Source: Taudactylus pleione | Lineage: Eukaryota > Chordata > Amphibia > Anura > Myobatrachidae | NCBI GenBank assembly: GCA_031769625.1 | Contig: JAUIMM010002007.1 | Span: 186,001 to 250,000 of the forward strand | Reading direction: 5' to 3' | Length of the DNA: 64,000 nt | Part shown: positions 35,301 through 50,000 of the stretch, in pieces | Layout of the letters: the number at the start of each line of letters is the position of its first letter | How positions within the stretch are numbered: the first letter of the stretch is position 1 | The notes under the pieces: model-generated | Databases searched by the model: none | Seen by the model: only the letters and a program-made list of their open reading frames with translations | Told to the model about the DNA's origin: nothing | Translations under genes and position numbers: made by a program

Positions 35301-37040
35301 CAAATTCTGCTTAAAACTTTCAGTAAACCTTAAAAAAGATTTGCAGCGGTGACAGAAGTTGATTTTGGTGCTTAATTTTGACACAGAACCCTCCAGAAAG
35401 ATATTTACCCGTATGAAAAATTCTGTAAGCTCCGGACCTTAAAAATCGGGCAAAAATTTTTTTCTTCAAAAATCCCCAAATTCTGCTGAAAACTTTCAAT
35501 AAACCTTAAAAAAGACTTGGTGCGGTGACAGAAGTTGATTTTGGTGCTTAATTTTGACACTGAACTCTCAAGAAAGAATTTACCCGTATGAAAAATTCTG
35601 TAAGCCCAGGACCTTAAAAATCGGCCAAAATTTTTTTTCTTCAAAAATCCCCAAATTCTGCTTAAAACTTTCAGTAAACCTTAAAAAAAATTTGCTGCGG
35701 TGACAGAAGTTGATTTTGGTGCTTAATTTTGACACAGAACCCTCCAGAAAGATATTTACCCGTATGAAAAATTCTGTAAGCCCCAGACCTTAAAAATCAG
35801 GCAAAATTTTTTTTCTTCAAAAATCCCCAAATTCTGCTTAAAACTTTCAGTAAACATTAAAAAAGATTTGATGCGGTGACAAAAGTTGATTTTGGTGCTT
35901 TATTTTGACACAGAACCCTCCAGAAAGATATTTACCCATATGAAAAATTCTGTAAGCTCCGGACCTTAAAAATCGGTCAAAATTTTTTTTCTTCAAAAAT
36001 CCCCAAATTCTCCTTTAAATTTTCAGTAAACCTTAAAAAAGATTTGCTGCGGTGACAGAAGTTGATTTTGGTGGTTAATTTTGACACGGAACCCTCCAGA
36101 AAGATATTTACCCGTATGAAAAATTCTGTAAGCCCCGGACCTTAAAAATCGGCCAAAAATTTTTTTCTTCAAAAATCCCCAAATTCTGCTTAAAACTTTC
36201 AGTAAACCTTAAAAAAGATTTGGTGCGGTGACAGAAGTTGATTTTGGTGCTTAATTTTGACACAGAACTCTCAAGAAAGAATTTACCCGTATGAAAAATT
36301 CTGAAAGCCCCGGACCTTAAAAATCGGGCAAAAATTTTTTTCTTCAAAAATCCCCAAATTCTGCTTAAAACTTTCAGTAAACCTTAAAAAAGATTTGGTG
36401 CGGTGACAGAAGTTGATTTTGGTGCTTAATTTTGACACAGACCTCTCAAGAAAGAATTTACCCGTATGAAAAATTCTGTAAGCCCCAGACCTTAAAAATC
36501 GGCCAAAAATTTTTTTCTTCAAAAATCCCCAAATTCTGCTTAAAACTTTCAGTAAATCTTAAAAAAGATTTGCTGCGGTGACAGAAGTTGATTTTGGTGC
36601 TTAATTCTGACACAGAACCCTCCAGAAAGATATTTACCCTTATGAAAAATTCTGTAAGCCCCGCCCCTTAAAAATCGGCCAAAAATTTTTTTCTTCAAAA
36701 ATCCCAAAATTCTGCTTAAAACTTTCAGTAAACTTTACAAAAGATTTGCTGCGGTGACAAAAGTTGATTTTGGTGCTTAATTTTGACACTGAACCCTCCA
36801 GAAAGATATTTACCAGTATGAAAAAATCTGTAAGCCCCGGACCTTAAAAATCGGCCAAAAATCTTTTTCTTCAAAAATCCCCAAATTCTGCTTAAAACTT
36901 TCAGTAAACCTTAAAAAAGATTTGGTGCGGTGACAGAAGTTGATTTTGGTGCTTAATTTTGACACAGAACTCTCAAGAAAGAATTTACCCATATGAAAAA
37001 TTCTGTAAGCCCCGGACCTTAAAAATCGGCCAAAAATTTT
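29360..37040. repeat. Higher-order repeat, 3688-bp unit (21 monomers)
   Basis: Two complete near-identical units plus the start of a third. Corresponding monomers begin at 29434/33122/36810, 29960/33648, 31717/35405, 32420/36108 and 32595/36283, all 3688 bp apart. Shared rare variants include AATTCTGTCACAG with ATGAAATATTCTG, CATAATTTTTTTTCTTGAAAA and GACACGGAACCC. The two units differ at only a few bases, so the duplication is recent or has been homogenised. Confidence 0.92.
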
Positions 37041-40000
37041 TTTCTTCAAAAATCACCAAATTCTGCTTAAAACTTTCAGTAAACCTTAAAAAAGATTTGC
37101 TGCGTTGACAGAAGTTGATTTTGGTGCTTAATTCTGACACAGAACCCTCCAGAAAGATATTTACCCGTATGAAAAATTCTGTAAGCCCCGCCCCTTAAAA
37201 ATTGGCCAAAAATTTTTTCCTTCAAAAATCCCCAAATTCTGCTTAAAACTTTCAGTAAACCTTAAAAAAGATTTGCTGCGGTGACAAAAGTTGATTTTGG
37301 TGCTTAATTTTGACACTGAACCCTCCAGAAAGATATTTACCAGTATGAAAAAATCTGTAAGCCCCGGATCTTAAAAATCGGCCAAAAATCTATTTCTTCA
37401 AAAATCCCCAAATTCTGCTTAAAACTTTCAGTAAACCTTAAAAAAGATTTGGTGCGGTGACAGAAGTTGATTTTGGTGCTTAATTTTGACACAGAACCCT
37501 CCAGAAAGATATTTACCCGTATGAAAAATTCTGTAAGCCCCGGACCTTAAAAATCGGGCAAAAATTTTTTTTTCTTCAAAAATCCCCAAATTCTGCTGAA
37601 AACTTTTAGTAAACCTTAAAAAAGATTTGCTGCGGTGACAGAAGTTGATTTTGGTGCTTAATTCTGACACAGAACCCTCCAGAAAGATATTTACCCTTAT
37701 GAAAAATTCTGTAAGCCCCGCCCCTTAAAAATCGGCCAAAAATTTTTTTCTTCAAAAATCCCCAAATTCTGCTTAAAACTTTCAGTAAACTTTACAAAAG
37801 ATTTGCTGCGGTGACAAAAGTTGATTTTGGTGCTTAATTTTGACACTGAACCCTCCAGAAAGATATTTACCAGTATGAAAAAATCTGTAAGCCCCGGACC
37901 TTAAAAATCGGCCAAAAATCTTTTTCTTCAAAAATCCCCAAATTCTGCTTAAAACTTTCAGTAAACCTTAAAAAAGATTTGGTGCTGTGACAGAAGTTGA
38001 TTTTGGTGCTTAATTTTGACACAGAACTCTCAAGAAAGAATTTACCCGTATGAAAAATTCTGTAAGCCCCGGACCTTAAAAATCGGCCAAAAATTTTTTT
38101 CTTCAAAAATCCCCAAATTCTGCTTAAAACTTTCAGTAAACCTTGAAAAAGATTTGGTGCGGTGACAGAAGTTGATTTTGGTGCTTAATTTTGACACAGA
38201 ACTCTCAAGAAAGAATTTACCCGTATGAAAAATTCTGTAAGCCCCGGACCTTAAAAATCGGCCAAAAATTTTTTTCTTCAAAAATCACCAAATTCTGCTT
38301 AAAACTTTCAGTAAACCTTAAAAAAGATTTGCTGCGTTGACAGAAGTTGATTTTGGTGCTTAATTCTGACACAGAACCCTCCAGAAAGATATTTACCCGT
38401 ATGAAAAATTCTGTAAGCCCCGCCCCTTAAAAATTGGCCAAAAATTTTTTCCTTCAAAAATCCCCAAATTCTGCTTAAAACTTTCAGTAAACCTTAAAAA
38501 AGATTTGCTGCGGTGACAAAAGTTGATTTTGGTGCTTAATTTTGACACTGAACCCTCCAGAAAGATATTTACCAGTATGAAAAAATCTGTAAGCCCCGGA
38601 TTTTAAAAATCGGCCAAAAATCTATTTCTTCAAAAATCCCCAAATTCTGCTTAAAACTTTCAGTAAACCTTAAAAAAGATTTGGTGCGGTGACAGAAGTT
38701 GATTTTGGTGCTTAATTTTGACACAGAACCCTCCAGAAAGATATTTACCCGTATGTAAAATTCTGTAAGCCCCGGACCTTAAAAAGCGGGCAAAAATTTT
38801 TTTTTCTTCAAAAATCCCCAAATTCTGCTGAAAACTTTTAGAAAACCTTAAAAAAGATTTGCTGCGGTGACAGAAGTTGATTTTGGTGCTTAATTTTGAC
38901 ACAGAACCCTCCAGAAAGAAATTTACCCGTATGAAAAATTCGGTAAGCCCCGGACCTTAAAAATCGGCCAAAAATTTTTTTCTTCAAAAATCCCCAAATT
39001 CTGCTGAAAACTTTTAGAAAACCTTAAAAAACATTTGCTGCGGTGACAGAAGTTGATTTTGGTGCTTAATTTTGACACAGAACCCTCCAGAAAGAAATTT
39101 ACCCGTATGAAAAATTCGGTAAGCCCCGGACCTTAAAAATCGGCCAAAAATTTTTCTCTTCAAAAATCCCCAAATTCTGCTTAAAACTTTCAGTAAACCT
39201 TAAAAAAGATTTGCTGCGGTGACAGAAGTTGATTTTGGTGCTTAATTTTGACACAGAACCCTCCAGAAAGATATTTACCCGTATGAAAAATTCTGTAAGC
39301 CCCGGACCTTAAAAATCGGCCAAAAATTTTTTTCTTCAAAAATCCCCAAATTCTGCTTAAAACTTTCAGTAAACCTTAAAAAAGATTTGCTGCGGTGACA
39401 GAAGTTGATTTTGGTGCTTATTTTTGACACAGAACCCTCCAGAAAGATATTTACCCATATGAAAAATTCTGTAAGCCCCAGACCTTAAAAATCGGGCAAA
39501 AATTTTTTTCTTCAAAAATCCCCAAATTCTGCTTAAAACTTTCAGTAAACATTAAAAAAGATTTGATGCGGTGACAAAAGTTGATTTTGGTGCTTTATTT
39601 TGACACAGAACCCTCCAGAAAGATATTTACCCATATGAAAAATTCTGTAAGCTCTGGTCCTTAAAAATCGGCCAAAATTTTTTTTCTTCAAAAATCCCCA
39701 AATTCTCCTTAAAACTTTCAGTAAACCTTAAAAAAGATTTGCTGCGGTGACAGAAGTTGATTTTGGTGCTTTATTTTGACACAGAACCCTCCAGAAAGAT
39801 ATTTACCCATATGAAAAATTCTGTACGCCCCGGACCTTAAAAATCGGCCAAAATTTTTTTCTTCAAAAATCCCCAAATTCTGCTGAAAACTTTCAGAAAA
39901 CCTTAAAAAAGATTTGCTGCGGTGACAGAAGTTGATTTTGGTGCTTAATTTTGACATAGAACCATCCAGAAAGATATTTACCCATATGAAAAATTCTGTA

Positions 40001-41006
40001 AGCCCTGGACCTTAAAAATCGGCCAAAATTATTTTCTTCAAAAATCCCCAAATTCTGCTTAAAACTTTCAGTAAACCTTAAAAAAGATTTGGTGCGGTGA
40101 CAGAAGTTGATTTTGGTGCTTAATTTTGACACAGAACCCTCCAGAAAGATATTTACCCGTAGGAAAAATTATGTAAGCCCCGGACCTTAAAAATCGGGCA
40201 AAAATTTTTTTTTCTTCAAAAATCCCCAAATTCTGCTGAAAACTTTTAGTAAACCTTAAAAAAGATTTGCTGCGGTGACAGAAGTTGATTTTGGTGCTTA
40301 ATTCTGACACAGAACCCTCCAGAAAGATATTTACCCTTATGAAAAATTCTGTAAGCCCCGCCCCTTAAAAATCGGCCAAAAATTTTTTTCTTCAAAAATC
40401 CCCAAATTCTGCTTAAAACTTTCAGTAAACTTTACAAAAGATTTGCTGCGGTGACAAAAGTTGATTTTGGTGCTTAATTTTGACACTGAACCCTCCAGAA
40501 AGATATTTACCAGTATGAAAAAATCTGTAAGCCCCGGACCTTAAAAATCGGCCAAAAATCTTTTTCTTCAAAAATCCCCAAATTCTGCTTAAAACTTTCA
40601 GTAAACCTTAAAAAAGATTTGGTGCTGTGACAGAAGTTGATTTTGGTGCTTAATTTTGACACAGAACTCTCAAGAAAGAATTTACTCGTATGAAAAATTC
40701 TGTAAGCCCCGGACCTTAAAAATCGGCCAAAAAATTTTTACTTCAAAAATCCCCAAATTCTGCTGAAAACTTTCAGTAAACCTTAAAAAAGATTTGGTGC
40801 GGTGACAGAAGTTGATTTTGGTGCTTAATTTTGACACAGAACTCTCAAGAAAGAATTTACCCGTATGAAAAATTCTGTAAGCCCCGGACCTTAAAAATCG
40901 GCCAAAAATTTTTTTCTTCAAAAATCACCAAATTCTGCTTAAAACTTTCAGTAAACCTTAAAAAAGATTTGCTGCGTTGACAGAAGTTGATTTTGGTGCT
41001 TAATTC

Positions 41007-44000
41007 TGACACAGAACCCTCCAGAAAGATATTTACCCGTATGAAAAATTCTGTAAGCCCCGCCCCTTAAAAATTGGCCAAAAATTTTTTCCTTCAAAAA
41101 TCCCCAAATTCTGCTTAAAACTTTCAGTAAACCTTAAAAAAGATTTGCTGCGGTGACAAAAGTTGATTTTGGTGCTTAATTTTGACACTGAACCCTCCAG
41201 AAAGATATTTACCAGTATGAAAAAATCTGTAAGCCCCGGATCTTAAAAATCGGCCAAAAATCTATTTCTTCAAAAATCCCCAAATTCTGCTTAAAACTTT
41301 CAGTAAACCTTAAAAAAGATTTGGTGCGGTGACAGAAGTTGATTTTGGTGCTTAATTTTGACACAGAACTCTCAAGAAAGAATTTACCCGTATGAAAAAT
41401 TCTGTAAGCCCCGGACCTTAAAAATCGGGCAAAAAATTTTTTCTTCAAAAATCCCCAAATTCTGCTTAAAAATTTCAGTAAACCTTAAAAAAGATTTGCT
41501 GCGGTGACAGAAGTTGATTTTGGTGCTTAATTCTGTCACAGAACCCTCCAGAAAGATATTTACCCATATGAAATATTCTGTAAGCCCCAGACCTTAAAAA
41601 TCGGCCAAAAATTTTTTTCTTCAAAAATCCCCAAATTCTGCTTAAAACTTTCAGTAAACCTTAAAAAAGATTTGCTGCCATGACAGAAGTGGATTTTGGT
41701 GCTTAATTTTGACACAGAACCCTCCAGAAAGATATTTACCCATATGAAAAATTCTGTAAGCCCCGGACCTTAAAAATCGGCCAAAAATTTTTTTCTTAAA
41801 AATCCCCAAAATCTGCTTAAAACTTTCAGTAAACATTAAAAAAGATTTGGTGCGGTGACAGAAGTTGATTTTGGTGCTTAATTTTGACACAGATCCCTCC
41901 AGAAAGATATTTACCCGTATGAAAAATTCTGTAAGCCCCGAACCTTAAAAATCGGCCAAAAATTTTTTTCTTCAAAAATCCCCAAATTCTGCTGAAAACT
42001 TTTAGAAAACCTTAAAAAAGATTTGCTGTGGTGACAGAAGTTGATTTTGGTGCTTAATTTTGACACAGAACCATCCAGAAAGAAATTTACCCGTATGAAA
42101 AATTCGGTAAGCCCCGGACCTTAAAAATCGGCCAAAAATTTTTCTCTTCAAAAATCCCCAAATTCTGCTTAAAACTTTCAGTAAACCTTAAAAAAGATTT
42201 GCTGCGGTGACAGAAGTTGATTTTGGTGCTTAATTTTGACACTGAACCCTCCAGAAAGATATTTACCCGTATGAAAAATTCTGTAAGCCCCAGACCTTAA
42301 AAATCGGGCAAAAATTTTTTTCTTCAAAAATCCCCAAATTCTGCTGAAAACTTTTAGAAAACCTTAAAAAAGATTTGCTGCGGTGACAGAAGTTGATTTT
42401 GGTGCTTAATTTTGACACAGAACCCTCCAGAAAGAAATTTACCCATATGAAAAATTCTGTAAGCTCCGGACTTTAAAAATCGGCCAAAAATTTTTTTCTT
42501 CAAAAATCCCCAAATTCTGCTTAAAACTTTCAGTAAACCTTAAAAAAGATTTGCTGCGGTGACAGAAGTTGATTTTGGTGCTTTATTTTGACACAGAACC
42601 CTCCAGAAAGATATTTACCCGTATGAAAAATTCTGTAAGCCCAGGACCTTAAAAATCGGACAAAAATTTTTCTCTTCAAAAATCCCCAAATTCTGCTTAA
42701 AACTTTCAGTAAACCTTAAAAAAGATTTGATACGGTGACAGAAGTTAATTTTGGTGCTTAATTTTGACACAGAACCCTCCAGAAAGATATTTACCCGTAT
42801 GAAAAATTCTGTAAGCCCCGCCCCTTAAAAATTGGCCAAAAATTTTTTCCTTCAAAAATCCCCAAATTCTGCTTAAAACTTTCAGTAAACCTTAAAAAAG
42901 ATTTGCTGCGGTGACAAAAGTTGATTTTGGTGCTTAATTTTGACACTGAACCCTCCAGAAAGATATTTACCAGTATGAAAAAATCTGTAAGCCCCGGATC
43001 TTAAAAATCGGCCAAAAATCTATTTCTTCAAAAATCCCCAAATTCTGCTTAAAACTTTCAGTAAACCTTAAAAAAGATTTGGTGCGGTGACAGAAGTTGA
43101 TTTTGGTGCTTAATTTTGACACAGAACTCTCAAGAAAGAATTTACCCGTATGAAAAATTCTGTAAGCCCCGGACCTTAAAAATCGGGCAAAAAATTTTTT
43201 CTTCAAAAATCCCCAAATTCTGCTTAAAAATTTCAGTAAACCTTAAAAAAGATTTGCTGCGGTGACAGAAGTTGATTTTGGTGCTTAATTCTGTCACAGA
43301 ACCCTCCAGAAAGATATTTACCCATATGAAATATTCTGTAAGCCCCAGACCTTAAAAATCGGCCAAAAATTTTTTTCTTCAAAAATCCCCAAATTCTGCT
43401 TAAAACTTTCAGTAAACCTTAAAAAAGATTTGCTGCCATGACAGAAGTGGATTTTGGTGCTTAATTTTGACACAGAACCCTCCAGAAAGATATTTACCCA
43501 TATGAAAAATTCTGTAAGCCCCGGACCTTAAAAATCGGCCAAAAATTTTTTTCTTAAAAATCCCCAAAATCTGCTTAAAACTTTCAGTAAACATTAAAAA
43601 AGATTTGGTGCGGTGACAGAAGTTGATTTTGGTGCTTAATTTTGACACAGATCCCTCCAGAAAGATATTTACCCGTATGAAAAATTCTGTAAGCCCCGAA
43701 CCTTAAAAATCGGCCAAAAATTTTTTTCTTCAAAAATCCCCAAATTCTGCTGAAAACTTTTAGAAAACCTTAAAAAAGATTTGCTGTGGTGACAGAAGTT
43801 GATTTTGGTGCTTAATTTTGACACAGAACCATCCAGAAAGAAATTTACCCGTATGAAAAATTCGGTAAGCCCCGGACCTTAAAAATCGGCCAAAAATTTT
43901 TCTCTTCAAAAATCCCCAAATTCTGCTTAAAACTTTCAGTAAACCTTAAAAAAGATTTGCTGCGGTGACAGAAGTTGATTTTGGTGCTTAATTTTGACAC

Positions 44001-44522
44001 TGAACCCTCCAGAAAGATATTTACCCGTATGAAAAATTCTGTAAGCCCCAGACCTTAAAAATCGGGCAAAAATTTTTTTCTTCAAAAATCCCCAAATTCT
44101 GCTGAAAACTTTTAGAAAACCTTAAAAAAGATTTGCTGCGGTGACAGAAGTTGATTTTGGTGCTTAATTTTGACACAGAACCCTCCAGAAAGAAATTTAC
44201 CCATATGAAAAATTCTGTAAGCTCCGGACTTTAAAAATCGGCCAAAAATTTTTTTCTTCAAAAATCCCCAAATTCTGCTTAAAACTTTCAGTAAACCTTA
44301 AAAAAGATTTGCTGCGGTGACAGAAGTTGATTTTGGTGCTTTATTTTGACACAGAACCCTCCAGAAAGATATTTACCCGTATGAAAAATTCTGTAAGCCC
44401 AGGACCTTAAAAATCGGACAAAAATTTTTCTCTTCAAAAATCCCCAAATTCTGCTTAAAACTTTCAGTAAACCTTAAAAAAGATTTGATACGGTGACAGA
44501 AGTTAATTTTGGTGCTTAATTT
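41007..44522. repeat. Higher-order repeat, 1758-bp unit (10 monomers), two copies
   Basis: Two tandem copies of ten monomers. Corresponding positions are 41209/42967, 41651/43409 and 42066/43824, 1758 bp apart. Both copies share GATCTTAAAAATCGG, the short TTTTTTTCTTAAAAATCC variant, GCTGTGGTGACAG and ACAGATCCCTCC. I saw no difference between them on inspection. Confidence 0.92.
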
Positions 44523-47069
44523 TGACACAGAACCCTCCAGAAAGATATTTACCCATATGAAAAATTCTGTAAGCTCCGGACCTTAAAAATCGGCCAAAAA
44601 ATTTTTTCTTCAAAAATCCCCAAATTCTGCTGAAAACTTTCAATAAACCTTAAAAAAGATTTGGTGCAGTGACAGAAGTTGATTTTGGTGCTTAATTTTG
44701 ACACTGAACTCTCAAGAAAGAATTTACCCGTATGAAAAATTCTGTAAGCCCTGGACCTTAAAAATCAGCCTAAAAATGTTTTCTTCAAAAATCCCCAAAT
44801 TCTGCTTAAAACTTTCAGTAAACCTTAAATAAGATTTGCTGCAGTGACAAAAGTTGATTTTGGTGCTTAATTTTGACACAGAACCCTCCAGAAAGATATT
44901 TACCCGTATGAAAAATTTTGTAAGCCCCGGACCTTAAAAATCGGCCATAATTTTTTTTCTTGAAAAATCCCCAAATTCTGCTTAAAACTTTCAGTAAACC
45001 TTAAAAAAGATTTGCAGCGGTGACAGAAGTTGATTTTGGTGCTTAATTTTGACACAGAACCCTCCAGAAAGATATTTACCCGTATGAAAAATTCTGTAAG
45101 CTCCGGACCTTAAAAATCGGGCAAAAATTTTTTTCTTCAAAAATCCCCAAATTCTGCTGAAAACTTTCAATAAACCTTAAAAAAGATTTGGTGCGGTGAC
45201 AGAAGTTGATTTTGGTGCTTAATTTTGACACTGAACTCTCAAGAAAGAATTTACCCGTATGAAAAATTCTGTAAGCCCAGGACCTTAAAAATCGGCCAAA
45301 ATTTTTTTTCTTCAAAAATCCCCAAATTCTGCTTAAAACTTTCAGTAAACCTTAAAAAAGATTTGCTGCGGTGACAGAAGTTGATTTTGGTGCTTAATTT
45401 TGACACAGAACACTCCAGAAAGATATTTACCCGTATGAAAAATTCTGTAGGCCCCAGACCTTAAAAATCAGGCAAAAATTTTTTTCTTCAAAAATCCCCA
45501 AATTCTGCTTAAAACTTTCAGTAAACATTAAAAAAGATTTGATGCGGTGACAAAAGTTGATTTTGGTGCTTTATTTTGACACAGAACCCTCCAGAAAGAT
45601 ATTTACCCATATGAAAAATTCTGTAAGCTCCGGACCTTAAAAATCGGTCAAAATTTTTTTTCTTCAAAAATCCCCAAATTCTCCTTTAAATTTTCAGTAA
45701 ACCTTAAAAAAGATTTGCTGCGGTGACAGAAGTTGATTTTGGTGCTTTATATTGACACAGATCCCTCCAGAAAGATATTTACCCATATGAAAAATTTTGT
45801 AAGCCCAGGACCTTAAAAATCGGCCAAAATTTTTTTTCTTCAAAAATCCCCAAATTCTGCTTAAAACTTTCAGAAAACCTTAAAAAAGATTTGCTGCGGT
45901 GACAGAAGTTGATTTTGGTGGTTAATTTTGACACAGAACCCTCCAGAAAGATATTTACCCGTATGAAAAATTCTGTAAGCCCCGGACCTTAAAAATCGGC
46001 CAAAAATCTTTTTCTTCAAAAATCCCCAAATTCTGCTTAAAACTTTCAGTAAACCTTAAAAAAGATTTGGTGCGGTGACAGAAGTTGATTTTGGTGCTTA
46101 ATTTTGACACAGAACTCTCAAGAAAGAATTTACCCGTATGAAAAATTCTGAAAGCCCCGGACCTTAATAATCGGGCAAAAATTTTTTTCTTCAAAAATCT
46201 CCAAATTCTGCTTAAAACTTTCAGTAAACCTTAAAAAAGATTTGGTGCGGTGACAGAAGTTGATTTTGGTGCTTAATTTTGACACAAACCTCTCAAGAAA
46301 GAATTTACCCGTATGAAAAATTCTGTAAGCCCCAGACCTTAAAAATCGGCCAAAAATTTTTTTCTTCAAAAATCCCCAAATTCTGCTTAAAACTTTCAGT
46401 AAACCTTAAAAAAGATTTGCTGCGGTGACAGAAGTTGATTTTGGTGCTTAATTCTGACACAGAACCCTCCAGAAAGATATTTACCCTTATGAAAAATTCT
46501 GTAAGCCCCGCCCCTTAAAAATCGGCCAAAATTTTTTTTCTTCAAAAATCCCCAAATTCTGCTTAAAACTTTCAGTAAACCTTAAAAAAGATTTGGTGCG
46601 GTGACAGAAGTTGATTTTGGTGCTTAATTTTGACACAGAACTCTCAAGAAAGATATTTACCAGTATGAAAAAATCTGTAAGCCCCGGATCTTAAAAATCG
46701 GCCAAAAATCTATTTCTTCAAAAATCCCCAAATTCTGCTTAAAACTTTCAGTAAACCTTAAAAAAGATTTGGTGCGGTGACAGAAGTTGATTTTGGTGCT
46801 TAATTTTGACACAGAACCCTCCAGAAAGATATTTACCCGTATGAAAAATTCTGTAAGCCCCGGACCTTAAAAATCGGGCAAAAATTTTTTTTTCTTCAAA
46901 AATCCCCAAATTCTGCTGAAAACTTTTAGTAAACCTTAAAAAAGATTTGCTGCGGTGACAGAAGTTGATTTTGGTGCTTAATTCTGACACAGAACCCTCC
47001 AGAAAGATATTTACCCTTATGAAAAATTCTGTAAGCCCCGCCCCTTAAAAATCGGCCAAAAATTTTTTT

Positions 47070-50000
47070 CTTCAAAAATCCCCAAATTCTGCTTAAAACT
47101 TTCAGTAAACTTTACAAAAGATTTGCTGCGGTGACAAAAGTTGATTTTGGTGCTTAATTTTGACACTGAACCCTCCAGAAAGATATTTACCAGTATGAAA
47201 AAATCTGTAAGCCCCGGACCTTAAAAATCGGCCAAAAATCTTTTTCTTCAAAAATCCCCAAATTCTGCTTAAAACTTTCAGTAAACCTTAAAAAAGATTT
47301 GGTGCTGTGACAGAAGTTGATTTTGGTGCTTAATTTTGACACAGAACTCTCAAGAAAGAATTTACCCGTATGAAAAATTCTGTAAGCCCCGGACCTTAAA
47401 AATCGGCCAAAAATTTTTTTCTTCAAAAATCCCCAAATTCTGCTTAAAACTTTCAGTAAACCTTAAAAAAGATTTGGTGCGGTGACAGAAGTTGATTTTG
47501 GTGCTTAATTTTGACACAGAACTCTCAAGAAAGAATTTACCCGTATGAAAAATTCTGTAAGCCCCGGACCTTAAAAATCGGCCAAAATTTTTTTTCTTCA
47601 AAAATCACCAAATTCTGCTTAAAACTTTCAGTAAACCTTAAAAAAGATTTGCTGCGTTGACAGAAGTTGATTTTGGTGCTTAATTCTGACACAGAACCCT
47701 CCAGAAAGATATTTACCCGTATGAAAAATTCTGTAAGCCCCGCCCCTTAAAAATTGGCCAAAAATTTTTTCCTTCAAAAATCCCCAAATTCTGCTTAAAA
47801 CTTTCAGTAAACCTTAAAAAAGATTTGCTGCGGTGACAAAAGTTGATTTTGGTGCTTAATTTTGACACTGAACCCTCCAGAAAGATATTTACCAGTATGA
47901 AAAAATCTGTAAGCCCCGGATCTTAAAAATCGGCCAAAAATTTATTTCTTCAAAAATCCCCAAATTCTGCTTAAAACTTTCAGTAAACCTTAAAAAAGAT
48001 TTGGTGCGGTGACAGAAGTTGATTTTGGTGCTTAATTTTGACACAGAACCCTCCAGAAAGATATTTACCCGTATGAAAAATTTTGTAAGCCCCGGACCTT
48101 AAAAATCGGCCATAATTTTTTTTCTTGAAAAATCCCCAAATTCTGCTTAAAACTTTCAGTAAACCTTAAAAAAGATTTGCAGCGGTGACAGAAGTTGATT
48201 TTGGTGCTTAATTTTGACACAGAACCCTCCAGAAAGATATTTACCCGTATGAAAAATTCTGTAAGCTCCGGACCTTAAAAATCGGGCAAAAATTTTTTTC
48301 TTCAAAAATCCCCAAATTCTGCTGAAAACTTTCAATAAACCTTAAAAAAGATTTGGTGCGGTGACAGAAGTTGATTTTGGTGCTTAATTTTGACACTGAA
48401 CTCTCAAGAAAGAATTTACCCGTATGAAAAATTCTGTAAGCCCAGGACCTTAAAAATCGGCCAAAATTTTTTTTCTTCAAAAATCCCCAAATTCTGCTTA
48501 AAACTTTCAGTAAACCTTAAAAAAGATTTGCTGCGGTGACAGAAGTTGATTTTGGTGCTTAATTTTGACACAGAACACTCCAGAAAGATATTTACCCGTA
48601 TGAAAAATTCTGTAAGCCCCAGACCTTAAAAATCAGGCAAAAATTTTTTTCTTCAAAAATCCCCAAATTCTGCTTAAAACTTTCAGTAAACTTTACAAAA
48701 GATTTGCTGCGGTGACAAAAGTTGATTTTGGTGCTTAATTTTGACACTGAACCCTCCAGAAAGATATTTACCAGTATGAAAAAATCTGTAAGCCCCGGAC
48801 CTTAAAAATCGGCCAAAAATCTTTTTCTTCAAAAATCCCCAAATTCTGCTTAAAACTTTCAGTAAACCTTAAAAAAGATTTGGTGCTGTGACAGAAGTTG
48901 ATTTTGGTGCTTAATTTTGACACAGAACTCTCAAGAAAGAATTTACCCGTATGAAAAATTCTGTAAGCCCCGGACCTTAAAAATCGGCCAAAAATTTTTT
49001 TCTTCAAAAATCCCCAAATTCTGCTTAAAACTTTCAGTAAACCTTAAAAAAGATTTGGTGCGGTGACAGAAGTTGATTTTGGTGCTTAATTTTGACACAG
49101 AACTCTCAAGAAAGAATTTACCCGTATGAAAAATTCTGTAAGCCCCGGACCTTAAAAATCGGCCAAAAATTTTTTTCTTCAAAAATCACCAAATTCTGCT
49201 TAAAACTTTCAGTAAACCTTAAAAAAGATTTGCTGCGTTGACAGAAGTTGATTTTGGTGCTTAATTCTGACACAGAACCCTCCAGAAAGATATTTACCCG
49301 TATGAAAAATTCTGTAAGCCCCGCCCCTTAAAAATTGGCCAAAAATTTTTTCCTTCAAAAATCCCCAAATTCTGCTTAAAACTTTCAGTAAACCTTAAAA
49401 AAGATTTGCTGCGGTGACAAAAGTTGATTTTGGTGCTTAATTTTGACACTGAACCCTCCAGAAAGATATTTACCAGTATGAAAAAATCTGTAAGCCCCGG
49501 ATCTTAAAAATCGGCCAAAAATCTATTTCTTCAAAAATCCCCAAATTCTGCTTAAAACTTTCAGTAAACCTTAAAAAAGATTTGGTGCGGTGACAGAAGT
49601 TGATTTTGGTGCTTAATTTTGACACAGAACCCTCCAGAAAGATATTTACCCGTATGAAAAATTTTGTAAGCCCCGGACCTTAAAAATCGGCCATAATTTT
49701 TTTTCTTGAAAAATCCCCAAATTCTGCTTAAAACTTTCAGTAAACCTTAAAAAAGATTTGCAGCGGTGACAGAAGTTGATTTTGGTGCTTAATTTTGACA
49801 CAGAACCCTCCAGAAAGATATTTACCCGTATGAAAAATTCTGTAAGCTCCGGACCTTAAAAATCGGGCAAAAATTTTTTTCTTCAAAAATCCCCAAATTC
49901 TGCTGAAAACTTTCAATAAACCTTAAAAAAGATTTGGTGCGGTGACAGAAGTTGATTTTGGTGCTTAATTTTGACACTGAACTCTCAAGAAAGAATTTAC

